Under the pieces are notes generated by a model that was not told the DNA's origin, did no database searches, and worked only from the letters and a program-made list of their open reading frames with translations. The translations under genes and the position numbers were made by a program. Below, in pieces: positions 1-8,482 of a stretch of 64,000 nucleotides of DNA. The stretch covers positions 124,001-188,000 of the forward strand of contig CAMAXV010000004.1 in NCBI GenBank assembly GCA_945862385.1, written 5' to 3'. Within the stretch, counting starts at the first letter, position 1. Every line of letters begins with the position of its first letter. This stretch comes from Chitinophaga pinensis (lineage in GTDB: Bacteria > Bacteroidota > Bacteroidia > Chitinophagales > Chitinophagaceae).

Positions 1-311
1 TCAGCTGATGCCGATTCAGAAAGCTCAAAGTCATATTCCTTTTTTTCATTTGCAGGGAGTTTCCAGTTAAGCATTCTTTTACCATCATTGCTAACCTGAA
101 AAGCTATGGGGGTTTTGACTTTACCCGAAATCAGGTTCAGTTGCAGGTTTGCTGCATTTTTAAAGGAGAGTTGGTCCAATGCAATTTCTACTGGGATTGA
201 CAATCCATTTGCCGGACGATCCATTTTCACCCGAATGGTTTTGGCGTTTTGGGCAAATCCTGATAAAAATGCCACAGAAAGGAAAAAAGTGAATATGGAT
301 TTGGCTTGCAT
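1..311 (-). CDS. secreted protein, 3' part outside the window (partial)
   Basis: The first 103 codons of a minus-strand gene are present; the rest lies beyond base 1. The ATG is at 311-309. It opens with a signal peptide: a short basic start (MQAKS), a hydrophobic core and an Ala-Gln end near residue 21 (SGFAQ). The mature part reads as beta-rich (RVKMDRPANGLSIPVEI). The pattern faintly resembles the N terminus of secreted DUF6807/PmoA-like proteins of Bacteroidota, but too little is visible for a firm call. A perfect 8-bp inverted repeat lies 18 bp upstream of the start. Confidence 0.6.
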   Translation of the reverse strand, partial: MQAKSIFTFFLSVAFLSGFAQNAKTIRVKMDRPANGLSIPVEIALDQLSFKNAANLQLNLISGKVKTPIAFQVSNDGKRMLNWKLPANEKKEYDFELSESASA

Positions 312-328
312 ATTGAAGAATTGTGGTT

Positions 329-348
329 ACAAATTACAGTTAATTTGT
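329..348. promoter_or_regulatory. operator-like dyad upstream of the partial secreted protein
   Basis: ACAAATTA, a 4-base spacer (CAGT) and TAATTTGT form a perfect 8+8 bp inverted repeat. It lies just upstream of the ATG at 311. It has no T-run, so it is more operator-like than terminator-like. No protein that would bind it is identified. Confidence 0.35.
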
Positions 349-446
349 ATCATTCATATTTATATACTAAAAACCAACAAACGTAAAAAGGGGATCAGGC
401 CGCAAATTGAGTAATCCAATATGTTTGTAACTAAAGAAATTGGAAT

Positions 447-1298
447 TTACCTTAGAGAGTCAGCTATTTGAATCACTACCTGTAATTCAACCCCATGTTT
501 AGAAGCAATTTCATGGTGTAATAAAGTGCCTTCTTGAAGATCTTTTAGTATTGATAACGTTTGATTTCTGCCTTCTTCATAACCCTTATCAAAACTTTCA
601 ATGTTAGACCTGTTGATGTCGTATACTGCTAGGAGATGCCTATCGTATGCATCAAGTTGTGCCTGGTTGTAGTTGGATTCATCCAGCAATTCAGCAGCTT
701 TGAGCAGGTTGGGATAAACTGATAAATCAAACTTGGTCATGTTGCTTATTTTTTCAGGTTCAATTAAAAATGATAGCCACCTGTCTAAAGGATCTTCAAA
801 ATTAAAATTACCCAATTTTTTTCTTTTTGCAAGTTCAAGGAAGACTAGGTTGATTCCCGGAATTTTAAATGCTGGATCAGTTCTGTCCATCATCCCAATA
901 TGATGTATCCATTTTTGAGCATCAGCATGGACCGAGTGATTGATAATGCTCAAGAGATAAATAGGTTGTGCATCGTCGTAGGACATCCCTTTCTTAAGTT
1001 GCTGTCCGTAGGCTTTGGCCGCATACAACAGGGCCCGCTGATTGAAACCTGCATGATGCACTACCTGCATTTCAATGATGAACTGCTGTTTCATGCTATC
1101 TATACATCTTACATCCACAATTGAAATTTTTCCGTCACTAACATCCAGAAACATTTCCTGAGGCAGGTATTCAAGATCTACAACAGGATTAGGTGGTTTG
1201 ATAATCAGGTTAATGATTTCAATCGTAATTTCTTTTTCTTGTCCAAATATCCGCTTGAATACAATGTCTGCAGTAGGTTTCAGTAGGTCCCTTTTCAT
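447..1298 (-). CDS. Rpn family recombination-promoting nuclease / PDDEXK_2 transposase-like protein
   Basis: The 283-residue protein matches the Rpn/TIGR01784 family, PD-(D/E)XK nucleases once annotated as transposases. The family opening is visible (LLKPTADIVFKRIFG, residues 5-19). The likely catalytic core is D62 (VDVRC) followed by E76-x-Q78 (FIIEMQ). The C terminus carries a charged segment with DKGYEEGRNQ, common in this family. Known members cut DNA and promote RecA-independent recombination in E. coli; whether this one does is inference. It stands alone, with no terminal inverted repeats or target duplication visible, so it is not called as an insertion sequence. The gene appears full length and intact. 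Confidence 0.85.
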   Translation of the reverse strand: MKRDLLKPTADIVFKRIFGQEKEITIEIINLIIKPPNPVVDLEYLPQEMFLDVSDGKISIVDVRCIDSMKQQFIIEMQVVHHAGFNQRALLYAAKAYGQQLKKGMSYDDAQPIYLLSIINHSVHADAQKWIHHIGMMDRTDPAFKIPGINLVFLELAKRKKLGNFNFEDPLDRWLSFLIEPEKISNMTKFDLSVYPNLLKAAELLDESNYNQAQLDAYDRHLLAVYDINRSNIESFDKGYEEGRNQTLSILKDLQEGTLLHHEIASKHGVELQVVIQIADSLR

Positions 1299-1437
1299 GA
1301 CCCAAAGTTGCTGAGACCATGATTTCCTAAAAAGTGAAAAACACCCAGATTGGAGAAGATTAAAACAGTAATCTTGAGTATAATAACGTTAACGATACCC
1401 ATTCCTGACCCAAATTCGATTGTGAATGGCTTTATAC

Positions 1438-1468
1438 AAAAAAAAGAGCCACCAAATGATGACTCTTT
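1438..1468 (-). terminator. terminator beside the displaced tRNA 3'-end copy
   Basis: On the minus strand a 7-bp stem with one G-U pair (bases 1445-1451 with 1460-1466) is followed by eight Ts. It lies directly after the 17-bp copy of the tRNA-Pro 3' end at 1471-1487, just as a tRNA terminator would. Confidence 0.6.
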
Positions 1469-1470
1469 CT

Positions 1471-1648
1471 GTCGGGAAGACCAGATTGCCTTCGGCCATC
1501 TTAAATTGGGTGGCTATAACAAGAAGCTGACTCGCTGCGTTCGCCTTGGCTTTTTCCTTGTGCGCCTTTGCGTGCAAGCACGCACTGCGCCCAATAAAAA
1601 AAGCCAGCACTAACGTGCTAGCTTCTTGTTGGTCGGGAAGACCAGATT
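1471..1648. repeat. 17-bp direct repeat of the tRNA-Pro 3' end
   Basis: Bases 1471-1487 and 1632-1648 are identical (GTCGGGAAGACCAGATT). The second copy is the 3' acceptor stem and part of the T-arm of the intact tRNA-Pro. The copies are 161 bp apart and each is followed, in tRNA direction, by its own terminator. This resembles the attachment-site duplication left by tRNA-targeted integration, or a partial tandem duplication. Confidence 0.6.
1595..1622 (-). terminator. terminator of tRNA-Pro
   Basis: On the minus strand an 8-bp stem with one mismatch (1603-1610 with 1615-1622, loop of 4) is followed by seven Ts (complement of 1595-1601). It starts 8 bp after the CCA end of tRNA-Pro. Confidence 0.75.
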
Positions 1649-1706
1649 CGAACTGGCGACCCCTTGCACCCCATGCAAGTGCGCTACCGGGCTGCGCCAC
1701 TTCCCG
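1630..1706 (-). tRNA. tRNA-Pro (anticodon GGG)
   Basis: The minus strand folds into a complete cloverleaf: perfect 7-bp acceptor stem (CGGGAAG with CTTCCCG), D-stem GCGC, anticodon stem CTTGC/GCAAG with loop ATGGGGT giving anticodon GGG, and a T-arm with loop TTCGAAT. The discriminator A (1633) is followed by an encoded CCA (1632-1630). The last 17 bases before the CCA are duplicated at 1471-1487. Confidence 0.95.
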
Positions 1707-1770
1707 AACGGGTGTGCAAAACTACATGATTTCTTGAAAAAAACACTTAATTTTGACCAATTCATTTCTT

Positions 1771-3024
1771 ATGACGATTCTCGTCCAACAAGTCCTCATT
1801 AAAGATATAAACTCCCCGCATAACAATACTATTCGGGATATCCTGATCCATAAGGGTAAAATCCAGCAAATTGCTGAAAATATTTCCGCATTAGCTGATA
1901 AAACCATTGAAGCCTGTAACTTATCAGCTTCTCCAGGTTGGGTGGATATTTTTGTTTCCGGAACAGATCCCGGATATGAATTCAGAGACGATCTGGACTC
2001 CCTATCTGCTGCTGCTGCAAAAGGTGGTTTCACCCATGTCTTCCTGACTCCCAATACCCAACCGGTTACCCAAAACAAAACTGGTGTTGAATACATTTCC
2101 AGGCACCACGCTTCCGCCCCGGTTAAATTGCATCCCATTGGTGCAATTTCCAAAAATACCGAAGGAAAAGAACTAACTGAAATTTACGATATGCACCAAA
2201 GCGGGGCTATTGCCTTTAGTGATGGTAATAAGCCTGTTCAGTCTGCAGGACTGCTTATCAAAGCATTGCAATATGTTACCGCTTTCAAGGGGACCATCAT
2301 TCAGGTGCCGGATGATAAGTCCATTGCACCGCACGGACTCATGAATGAAAGTGTTGTTTCTACCAAGGTAGGATTACCCGGTAAGCCTGCTCTGGCAGAG
2401 GAAATTATGGTTGCGCGCGATATTGCCCTGGCAAAATATACGGGTGCACACCTTCACCTCACTGGAATATCATTGGCTTCGTCTGTAAACATGATCAACA
2501 AGGCCAAAGCAGATGGCATTCCGGTAACTGCATCCACAACCACGCATCACCTGACTTTTACAGAAAACGATCTCCTGCGTGGCTACAATACCAACCTTAA
2601 AGTCAATCCCCCACTCCGTTCTGAAGCCGACAGAAAAGCACTGTTAGCAGCTGTTAAAGATGGTACTATCGATATTGTTACCACGCACCATACTCCTCAA
2701 CATACTGACGCCAAAATCTGCGAATTCGAATATGCAGGTTATGGGATGCTCGGACTGGAAGCGGCTTTCGGAGTGCTTCAAAATACGGGTCTGTCTGTTG
2801 ACGAAATCCTGCAGGTCATTTGTTACAATCCCAGGAAAATATTTAACCTGAATGGATCAATCAGTGAAGGTGAATCAGCAGACCTGACCTTCTTCAAGCC
2901 TGATGAGACTGTGAACTTTACGGCAGAAAACCTCGGCTCAAAATCAAAAAATTGTCCCTATATTCACACATCCCTAAACGGGCAGGTAATCGGACAAACA
3001 TACCTTAACCAATCAAACTTGTAA
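1771..3024 (+). CDS. dihydroorotase-like amidohydrolase, probably non-catalytic
   Basis: The 417-residue protein has the dihydroorotase fold signature, including KVNPPLRSEADR and GLEAAFG. The start chosen is the ATG at 1771; a longer frame starts at an unlikely TTG at 1753. Active enzymes carry an HxH zinc pair after PGxxD. Here that stretch is PGWVDIFVS (residues 55-63), with F61 and S63 in the His positions. The catalytic Asp of the TDHAP motif is replaced by His (T305-H306-H307). A structural or regulatory role, like that of PyrC-like subunits that support aspartate carbamoyltransferase, is plausible but inferred. It heads a tight operon: the DUF4199 gene starts one base after its stop. 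Confidence 0.82.
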   Translation: MTILVQQVLIKDINSPHNNTIRDILIHKGKIQQIAENISALADKTIEACNLSASPGWVDIFVSGTDPGYEFRDDLDSLSAAAAKGGFTHVFLTPNTQPVTQNKTGVEYISRHHASAPVKLHPIGAISKNTEGKELTEIYDMHQSGAIAFSDGNKPVQSAGLLIKALQYVTAFKGTIIQVPDDKSIAPHGLMNESVVSTKVGLPGKPALAEEIMVARDIALAKYTGAHLHLTGISLASSVNMINKAKADGIPVTASTTTHHLTFTENDLLRGYNTNLKVNPPLRSEADRKALLAAVKDGTIDIVTTHHTPQHTDAKICEFEYAGYGMLGLEAAFGVLQNTGLSVDEILQVICYNPRKIFNLNGSISEGESADLTFFKPDETVNFTAENLGSKSKNCPYIHTSLNGQVIGQTYLNQSNL

Positions 3025-3025
3025 A

Positions 3026-3538
3026 ATGGAACCTAAAAAAGTCACACATCTGATGACCGGCGGAATCCTGGCTGGTGTTCTTATCTTATACTCTGTAATC
3101 CTGATCGTTACCGATCAGCTGGCTAACCAGTCGCTTGCCTGGATAAGCTATGTGTTCATGATCGGACTCCTCATATATTTTATCAGGGAATTTGGCCAGG
3201 CAAATGAAAACAGTAAAACTTTTGGTGAGCTTTTTTCCTTTGGTTTCAAAGCCAGTGCATTTGCTACCATCATCTTGCTGGCTTTCCAAATTGTTTTCAA
3301 CTTGCTTTTTCCCGAAACGCAGGACCGAATCATGGAAATCTCAAGGGAGAAAATGGCAGAAGATCCCCGCGTTACTGAAGAGCAGATTGATATGGCTATG
3401 TCTTTCACCAAGAAATTTTATCTGGTATTTCTCATTGCAGGTACCATATTCTCCACACTTATTTTTGGTGCCATCGGATCACTGATAGGTGCAGCCATAA
3501 CCAAAAAGAATCCTTCGTCACCATTCCAAAGTCAATAA
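3026..3538 (+). CDS. DUF4199 family membrane protein
   Basis: This 170-residue protein shows four hydrophobic segments (about residues 10-28, 36-52, 73-95 and 128-150). Between the last two is a charged stretch (SREKMAEDPRVTEEQID). The arrangement matches DUF4199, a Bacteroidota inner-membrane family with no settled function. It starts one base after the dihydroorotase-like gene and its stop codon touches the ATG of the next gene, so the three are almost certainly co-translated. Neighbouring glycosyltransferases hint at a role in envelope polysaccharide or lipid modification, which is inference only. Confidence 0.8.
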   Translation: MEPKKVTHLMTGGILAGVLILYSVILIVTDQLANQSLAWISYVFMIGLLIYFIREFGQANENSKTFGELFSFGFKASAFATIILLAFQIVFNLLFPETQDRIMEISREKMAEDPRVTEEQIDMAMSFTKKFYLVFLIAGTIFSTLIFGAIGSLIGAAITKKNPSSPFQSQ

Positions 3539-4480
3539 ATGAATATTTCGGTCATCATTCCCCTCAAAGATGAAGCAGAATCACTTCCCGAACTGACCTC
3601 CTGGATCAAAAGGGTGATGGAATCCAATGCCTACACCTTTGAGGTGATTCTCGTTGATGATGGCAGCAGAGACAACTCCTGGAAGGTGATTTCAGAAATT
3701 CATGAACAGGACTCCAGGTTCAAGGGAATAAAATTCCGCAGAAACTACGGTAAATCCGCTGCACTCAATGTGGCATTTCAGGAGGCACAGGGTGATGTGG
3801 TCATTACCATGGATGCTGACCTTCAGGATAGTCCGGATGAAATACCCTCCCTTTACCGAAAGGTAATGCATGAAGGGTATGACCTGGTGAGTGGCTGGAA
3901 GAAAAAACGTTTCGATAACGTTCTCACCAAGAACCTGCCTTCCAAATTCTACAATGCCGTTACCCGAAAAATGTCTGGTATCCAATTGAATGATTTCAAT
4001 TGCGGTCTCAAAGCCTACCGATTGGAAGTCATTAAAAACATCGAAGTATACGGTGAAATGCACCGCTACATTCCGGTTCTGGCAAAATGGGCTGGTTTCA
4101 GCAAGATTGGTGAAAAAGAGGTAGAACACAGGGCAAGAAAATACGGTTCTTCTAAATTTGGATGGGAGCGATTCGTCAATGGTTTCCTGGATCTGACAAC
4201 CATCATGTTCATTGGGAAATTCGGGAAGAAACCCATGCAGTTTTTCGGACTGCTTGGAACCTTTTCTTTTATGATTGGTTTTGCAATCAGCTTGTATTTA
4301 CTGGTCTCCAAAATTGTAGACCTGGAATTTCCCATCACAAACAGGCCAGCCTTTTATGTGGCACTAACCATTATGGTGATTGGTACGCAACTGTTTCTTG
4401 CAGGTTTTGTGGGAGAAATGATTTCCAGGAACTCGCCAGACAGAAATCACTACAATATCGACTCCAGGAAAGGCTTCTAA
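3539..4480 (+). CDS. membrane-anchored family 2 glycosyltransferase (polyprenyl-phosphate sugar transferase type)
   Basis: A GT-A catalytic domain fills residues 1-215, with the nucleotide-sugar motif DDGS at 40-43 and the metal-binding DAD at 92-94 (MDADLQDSPDE). Two C-terminal membrane helices follow (about residues 235-258 and 270-292). This is the GtrB/DPM1-like layout, in which sugar is transferred from a nucleotide donor to an undecaprenyl-type phosphate carrier at the inner membrane. The sugar cannot be read from sequence. The ATG directly follows the TAA of the DUF4199 gene. The family-1 transferase 12 bp downstream could use the lipid-linked product or act on the same glycan. Confidence 0.88.
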   Translation: MNISVIIPLKDEAESLPELTSWIKRVMESNAYTFEVILVDDGSRDNSWKVISEIHEQDSRFKGIKFRRNYGKSAALNVAFQEAQGDVVITMDADLQDSPDEIPSLYRKVMHEGYDLVSGWKKKRFDNVLTKNLPSKFYNAVTRKMSGIQLNDFNCGLKAYRLEVIKNIEVYGEMHRYIPVLAKWAGFSKIGEKEVEHRARKYGSSKFGWERFVNGFLDLTTIMFIGKFGKKPMQFFGLLGTFSFMIGFAISLYLLVSKIVDLEFPITNRPAFYVALTIMVIGTQLFLAGFVGEMISRNSPDRNHYNIDSRKGF

Positions 4481-4492
4481 CATAAAAGTCTG

Positions 4493-5650
4493 ATGCCAAC
4501 ACCTCAGCACATCGTTTTTATTGGTCCGGCTCACCCCTATCGCGGTGGCATTGCTTCTTTTACTGAGCGTCTTGCTACTGCGTTTCAGTCGGATGGGTAC
4601 CCATGTTCACTTGTTACCTTCACCCTACAATACCCCGGATTTCTATTTCCCGGAAAAACCCAGTTTGCAGATAAGCCTGCACCTGTGGGATTAAAAATTT
4701 CCCGGTGGATTAATTCCGTCAATCCTTTCAACTGGATTAAATCAGGATTATCTGTCAGAAATCTGAACCCCGATCTTATCATAGTAAGGTACTGGATGCC
4801 GTTCTTTGCTCCTGCATTTGGAACGATACTTAGAATTGCCAGGTTTAGGAGAAATACCAGAATCATTTGTATTGCGGATAACATCATTCCCCACGAAAAA
4901 AGACCCGGAGACAGACAGCTGACAGTTTATTTCAATGGTGTAGTTGATGCTTATGTGGTGATGAGTGAACAGGTCAGGGAAGATCTGAAGAAACTGGGAA
5001 TCACCAAACAACATGTATTCCACCCCCATCCGCTCTTTGATCATTTTGGTAATCAGGTTAGCACCTCCCTTGCCAGAGAAAAATTGAAACTGGATCAATC
5101 ACGCGGCATACTTTTATTCTTTGGGTTCATCCGGCATTACAAAGGGCTTGATTTGTTGCTTGAAGCCATGACAGATCAGCGTATTCGTGAAAAAGGGTAC
5201 CAGCTGATCATTGCTGGAGAATTTTATGAAGAGGAAGAAAAATACATGGCATACATCAGGAATAACCGTTTAACTGATCACATAAGGCTTGAAAATAATT
5301 TTATTCCTGAAGCAGATATTCCTCTCTATTTTAGTGCAGCTGATGTGTTGATTCAGCCATACAGGCATGCCACCCAAAGTGGTGTAACTCCCCTAGCAAT
5401 GCATTTTGATCTGCCGATGATTGTTACGGATGCAGGTGGATTGCGAGAAATGGTAGAAAACGGAAAGACAGGACTTGTAGTATCTCCAACTCCCCGTGCT
5501 ATAGCAGATGGGATCATTCAGTATTTTGAAACTGGTAAACTTCATTTTCAGGTGCATATCCCTGAATATAAGTCCGAGTTTTCCTGGTCTGGTCTTGAAA
5601 ATGCATTGCTTAAACTTGATCATTCAATTGCCCAACAAAAAGCTAAATAA
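4493..5650 (+). CDS. GT4-type (family 1) glycosyltransferase
   Basis: The 385-residue protein has a GT-B layout. The N-terminal glycine-rich loop (GPAHPYRGGIASF, residues 11-23) is typical of retaining GT4 enzymes. The C-terminal donor-binding half contains AADVLIQPYRHATQSGV and later TDAGGLREMVENGKTGLVV. No signal peptide or membrane segment is visible, so it should act at the cytosolic face. It is the fourth gene of the run that begins at 1771 and is followed after a few bases by a secreted protein gene. Substrate is unknown; a lipopolysaccharide or other envelope glycan is a guess from the neighbouring GT2. Confidence 0.85.
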   Translation: MPTPQHIVFIGPAHPYRGGIASFTERLATAFQSDGYPCSLVTFTLQYPGFLFPGKTQFADKPAPVGLKISRWINSVNPFNWIKSGLSVRNLNPDLIIVRYWMPFFAPAFGTILRIARFRRNTRIICIADNIIPHEKRPGDRQLTVYFNGVVDAYVVMSEQVREDLKKLGITKQHVFHPHPLFDHFGNQVSTSLAREKLKLDQSRGILLFFGFIRHYKGLDLLLEAMTDQRIREKGYQLIIAGEFYEEEEKYMAYIRNNRLTDHIRLENNFIPEADIPLYFSAADVLIQPYRHATQSGVTPLAMHFDLPMIVTDAGGLREMVENGKTGLVVSPTPRAIADGIIQYFETGKLHFQVHIPEYKSEFSWSGLENALLKLDHSIAQQKAK

Positions 5651-5664
5651 TTTTGAAACATACC

Positions 5665-6627
5665 ATGATAACCTTAAAATGCCTCAACTTTGAAAATAAA
5701 AAGGTGAACAGGTTCAATTTGTTTGTTTCATTGATGTTTTTTGCAAGCGGACTCTTTGCCCAGGAAAGACTGTTGGATGAAGACAGAATCTTTTTGGATA
5801 GCAAACAAGACAGTCTGGCATATTATGGCAGACAGATTGTTGAATCAGATGACGTGGCCGTACGTTTCCGTTCAGATAGTTTTTTCACTCGCATATTGAT
5901 GCGTGCACTCAAAACAAAACATTCTTTTCATTATCCTTTTGATTCGCTGCTCACCATTTCACGAGTATATGCGCCAGATAGTGCTTTCAGGATCTTTACA
6001 TGGCAGGTAAGTAAAGACGAAGACGTTCACAGGAGACACGGAGCCATTCAAATGAATACACCGGACGGTAGTTTAGTACGTTTTCCGTTAATTGACAGAT
6101 CCAGGTTGATAAATAATCAGGCAGATACAATTACCAGCAATGAATGGTGGATTGGGGCAATCTATTACCGCGTGCTCATGCATGAATGGCAGCAGAAAAA
6201 GATTTACACCTTATTCGGTTATGATGAAAATTCTATCCGGAGTACCAAGAAAAGACTCGAGGTGCTTCGTTTTGACCAGGGTGGAAATCCGGTTTTTGGC
6301 GGACCATTCTTCAGTTTTGCCGAAGATACCATTCCTAAAAAATCACAGTCAAGATTCTGGATAGAGTATAAGAAAAATGGAAATGCCAGGATGATGTATG
6401 ATGATGACCTTGAGTTAATCATTTATGACCATCTCATTTCAGAATCCAATGAACCTGCGAAGAAGTTCACTTACCACCCTGACGGTGACTATGAAGGATT
6501 TAAATGGATAAAGGGTCAATGGATGCACATCGACAAGGTTTTTAATCAGAAACTTGAAGATGGACAGGCACCAGTTGTAAATCCAGCAGTAGAAAAGAAG
6601 TTACCACCCGTAAAAAAGGATAACTGA
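5665..6627 (+). CDS. secreted protein of unknown function
   Basis: I do not recognise a named family. The hydrophobic segment NLFVSLMFFASGLFAQ ends in a signal-peptidase-like Ala-Gln, so export is likely. The start is uncertain: ATG at 5665 gives a long N-region, whereas GTG at 5704 would give a textbook signal peptide. The mature region is mixed and rich in aromatic residues (NEWWIGAIYYR, RFWIEYKKNG), and the tail is Lys/Pro-rich. It ends 4 bp from the convergent lepA gene. It is last in the dihydroorotase-like/glycosyltransferase run, though with a possible separate start. It looks like a conserved Bacteroidota periplasmic or surface protein. Confidence 0.72.
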   Translation: MITLKCLNFENKKVNRFNLFVSLMFFASGLFAQERLLDEDRIFLDSKQDSLAYYGRQIVESDDVAVRFRSDSFFTRILMRALKTKHSFHYPFDSLLTISRVYAPDSAFRIFTWQVSKDEDVHRRHGAIQMNTPDGSLVRFPLIDRSRLINNQADTITSNEWWIGAIYYRVLMHEWQQKKIYTLFGYDENSIRSTKKRLEVLRFDQGGNPVFGGPFFSFAEDTIPKKSQSRFWIEYKKNGNARMMYDDDLELIIYDHLISESNEPAKKFTYHPDGDYEGFKWIKGQWMHIDKVFNQKLEDGQAPVVNPAVEKKLPPVKKDN

Positions 6628-6631
6628 CGAA

Positions 6632-8422
6632 TCAGTCATCCAGTTTCAACACTGCCAGGAAGGCTTCCTGAGGTACTTCCACATTGCCGATTTGTCTCAT
6701 CCGCTTCTTACCTTCCTTCTGTTTTTCCAGGAGTTTACGCTTACGGCTGATATCACCACCATAACATTTGGCAGTAACATCTTTACGCATCGCAGAAATA
6801 TTTTCACGGGCTACTACCTTAGCACCAATAGCAGCCTGAATAGCTATCTGGAATTGTTGACGGGGAAGCAATTCTTTCAATTTCTCACAAAGCTTTCTGC
6901 CAAAATCCTGTGCCCTGCTTCTGTGAATCAGTGCAGATAGGGCATCCACCTTATCTCCATTCAAAAGAATATCCATTTTAACGATATCGCTTTCCCGGTA
7001 TTCTATGGGAACATAGTCGAATGAAGCATAACCCCTGGTCTGGCTTTTCAACTTATCATAGAAGTCAAATACAATCTCTGTAAGCGGCATTTCAAAAATA
7101 AGCTCAACACGTGTTTGCGTGAGGTAGCTCTGGTTTATCAGCATGCCCCGCTTGCCCAAACACAGCGTCATGATATTGCCTATATAATCAGGTTTTGTGA
7201 TGATTTGTGCCCGGATGAATGGTTCATCGATTTTGTCCATTTGCGTAGGTTCAGGCATCTCACTCGGATTATTAACCAGGATTTTTTGTCCACGCGTTCC
7301 ATAAGCTATGAAGCTTACGTTGGGCACTGTGGTGATAACAGTCTGGTTGAATTCACGCTCCAACCTTTCCTGGATGATTTCCATGTGCAACAATCCCAGG
7401 AATCCGCATCGAAATCCAAAACCCAGTGCCTGGGATGTTTCCAGCTCATAAGTCAGTGATGCATCATTCAGCTGGAGTTTATCCATACACTCCCTCAACT
7501 CTTCGAAATCTTCTGTATTTACAGGGTAGATTCCAGCAAATACCATTGGTTTTACTTCAGAAAAACCTTTTATCATTGGAGCGGGGTTGGCTGAACTTAC
7601 AATGGTATCACCCACTTTAACCTCCTTGGCATTTTTGATGCCCGTAATCAGATATCCCACATCGCCACATTTTACTTCCTTTTCCTCCTGCATAGACAGT
7701 TTAAGGATACCCACTTCATCAGCACCATAATCCATATCAGTTGACACGAACTTGATTTTTTCGCCTTTTTTGATAGAACCATTCATGATTCTGTAATAGA
7801 CGATGATACCTCTGAACGAGTTGAAAACAGAATCGAAAATAAGTGCCTGCAGGGGTGCATCCGGGTTGCCTTTCGGACTGGGGATGCGCGATACAATTGC
7901 CTCCAATATAGCCTCAATCCCAATACCCGTTCTTCCGCTTGCAAGGAGTATTTCTTCAGGCTTACAGCCAATCAGATCAATGATCTGGTCTTTAACCTCT
8001 TCGATCATGGCACCGTCCATGTCAATCTTATTGATAACGGGAATGATTTCCAGGTTATTGTCAACAGCAAGGTAAAGATTAGATATGGTTTGAGCCTGAA
8101 TACCCTGGGTAGCATCTACCAATAAAAGTGCTCCTTCACAGGCTGCGAGGGCTCTGCTCACCTCATAGCTGAAATCAACGTGACCGGGTGTATCAATCAG
8201 GTTAAGTGTATAGGATTGACCGTCTGTATGTTTATAATTGATCTGGATAGCATGACTCTTGATGGTAATACCTTTTTCCCTTTCAAGGTCCATATCATCA
8301 AGAACCTGATCCTTCATTTCTCTTTCACTGATTGTATTTGTGGATTGCAGTAATCTGTCTGCCAGGGTAGACTTCCCATGGTCAATGTGGGCGATGATGC
8401 AAAAATTTCTGATATGTTTCAT
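6632..8422 (-). CDS. lepA: elongation factor 4 (LepA), back-translocating GTPase
   Basis: The protein is 596 residues, the normal EF-4 length. The G1 loop AHIDHGKST lies at residues 11-19, followed by the G3 DTPGH and G4 NKID. The C terminus carries the LepA-specific domain ending [21 protein letters not shown]. The start is the ATG at 8422, where conserved homology begins; the reading frame stays open upstream, across the promoter. EF-4 binds ribosomes and remobilises stalled or mis-translocated complexes under ionic or cold stress. It is divergent from the acyl-CoA-binding protein gene, and a TAACTTTG promoter element lies 49 bp upstream. Confidence 0.97.
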   Translation of the reverse strand: MKHIRNFCIIAHIDHGKSTLADRLLQSTNTISEREMKDQVLDDMDLEREKGITIKSHAIQINYKHTDGQSYTLNLIDTPGHVDFSYEVSRALAACEGALLLVDATQGIQAQTISNLYLAVDNNLEIIPVINKIDMDGAMIEEVKDQIIDLIGCKPEEILLASGRTGIGIEAILEAIVSRIPSPKGNPDAPLQALIFDSVFNSFRGIIVYYRIMNGSIKKGEKIKFVSTDMDYGADEVGILKLSMQEEKEVKCGDVGYLITGIKNAKEVKVGDTIVSSANPAPMIKGFSEVKPMVFAGIYPVNTEDFEELRECMDKLQLNDASLTYELETSQALGFGFRCGFLGLLHMEIIQERLEREFNQTVITTVPNVSFIAYGTRGQKILVNNPSEMPEPTQMDKIDEPFIRAQIITKPDYIGNIMTLCLGKRGMLINQSYLTQTRVELIFEMPLTEIVFDFYDKLKSQTRGYASFDYVPIEYRESDIVKMDILLNGDKVDALSALIHRSRAQDFGRKLCEKLKELLPRQQFQIAIQAAIGAKVVARENISAMRKDVTAKCYGGDISRKRKLLEKQKEGKKRMRQIGNVEVPQEAFLAVLKLDD

Positions 8423-8470
8423 GAAAATTGATAATGATAAGGGGTTTAGATTCAAATCATTATGGCAGCG

Positions 8471-8478
8471 CAAAGTTA
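8471..8478 (-). promoter_or_regulatory. -7 promoter element for lepA
   Basis: TAACTTTG on the minus strand matches the Bacteroidota -7 consensus TAnnTTTG, about 49 bp before the lepA ATG. It sits back to back with the ACBP promoter. Confidence 0.55.
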
Positions 8479-8482
8479 ATCA

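Larger units (their letters stand above)
1299..1629. other. 331-bp non-coding region between the Rpn nuclease gene and tRNA-Pro
   Basis: No credible protein gene is seen. The half next to tRNA-Pro holds two terminator-like hairpins, a 17-bp copy of the tRNA 3' end (1471-1487), an 11-bp inverted repeat (1518-1528 and 1620-1630) and a GC-rich hairpin around 1561-1592. The half next to the Rpn gene (1299-1430) is AT-rich and shows nothing distinct. Open frames across this region run through the tRNA and are not genes. Confidence 0.6.

Noticed and set aside
447-1298. calling the Rpn gene an insertion sequence
   Set aside because: No terminal inverted repeats or target-site duplication were found around it, and the family is now regarded as nucleases rather than classic transposases.
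1389-1700. 103-residue minus-strand open frame (and a plus-strand one at 1546-1737) around tRNA-Pro
   Set aside because: Both read through the tRNA cloverleaf and the duplicated tRNA end; their codons follow tRNA stems, not a protein pattern.
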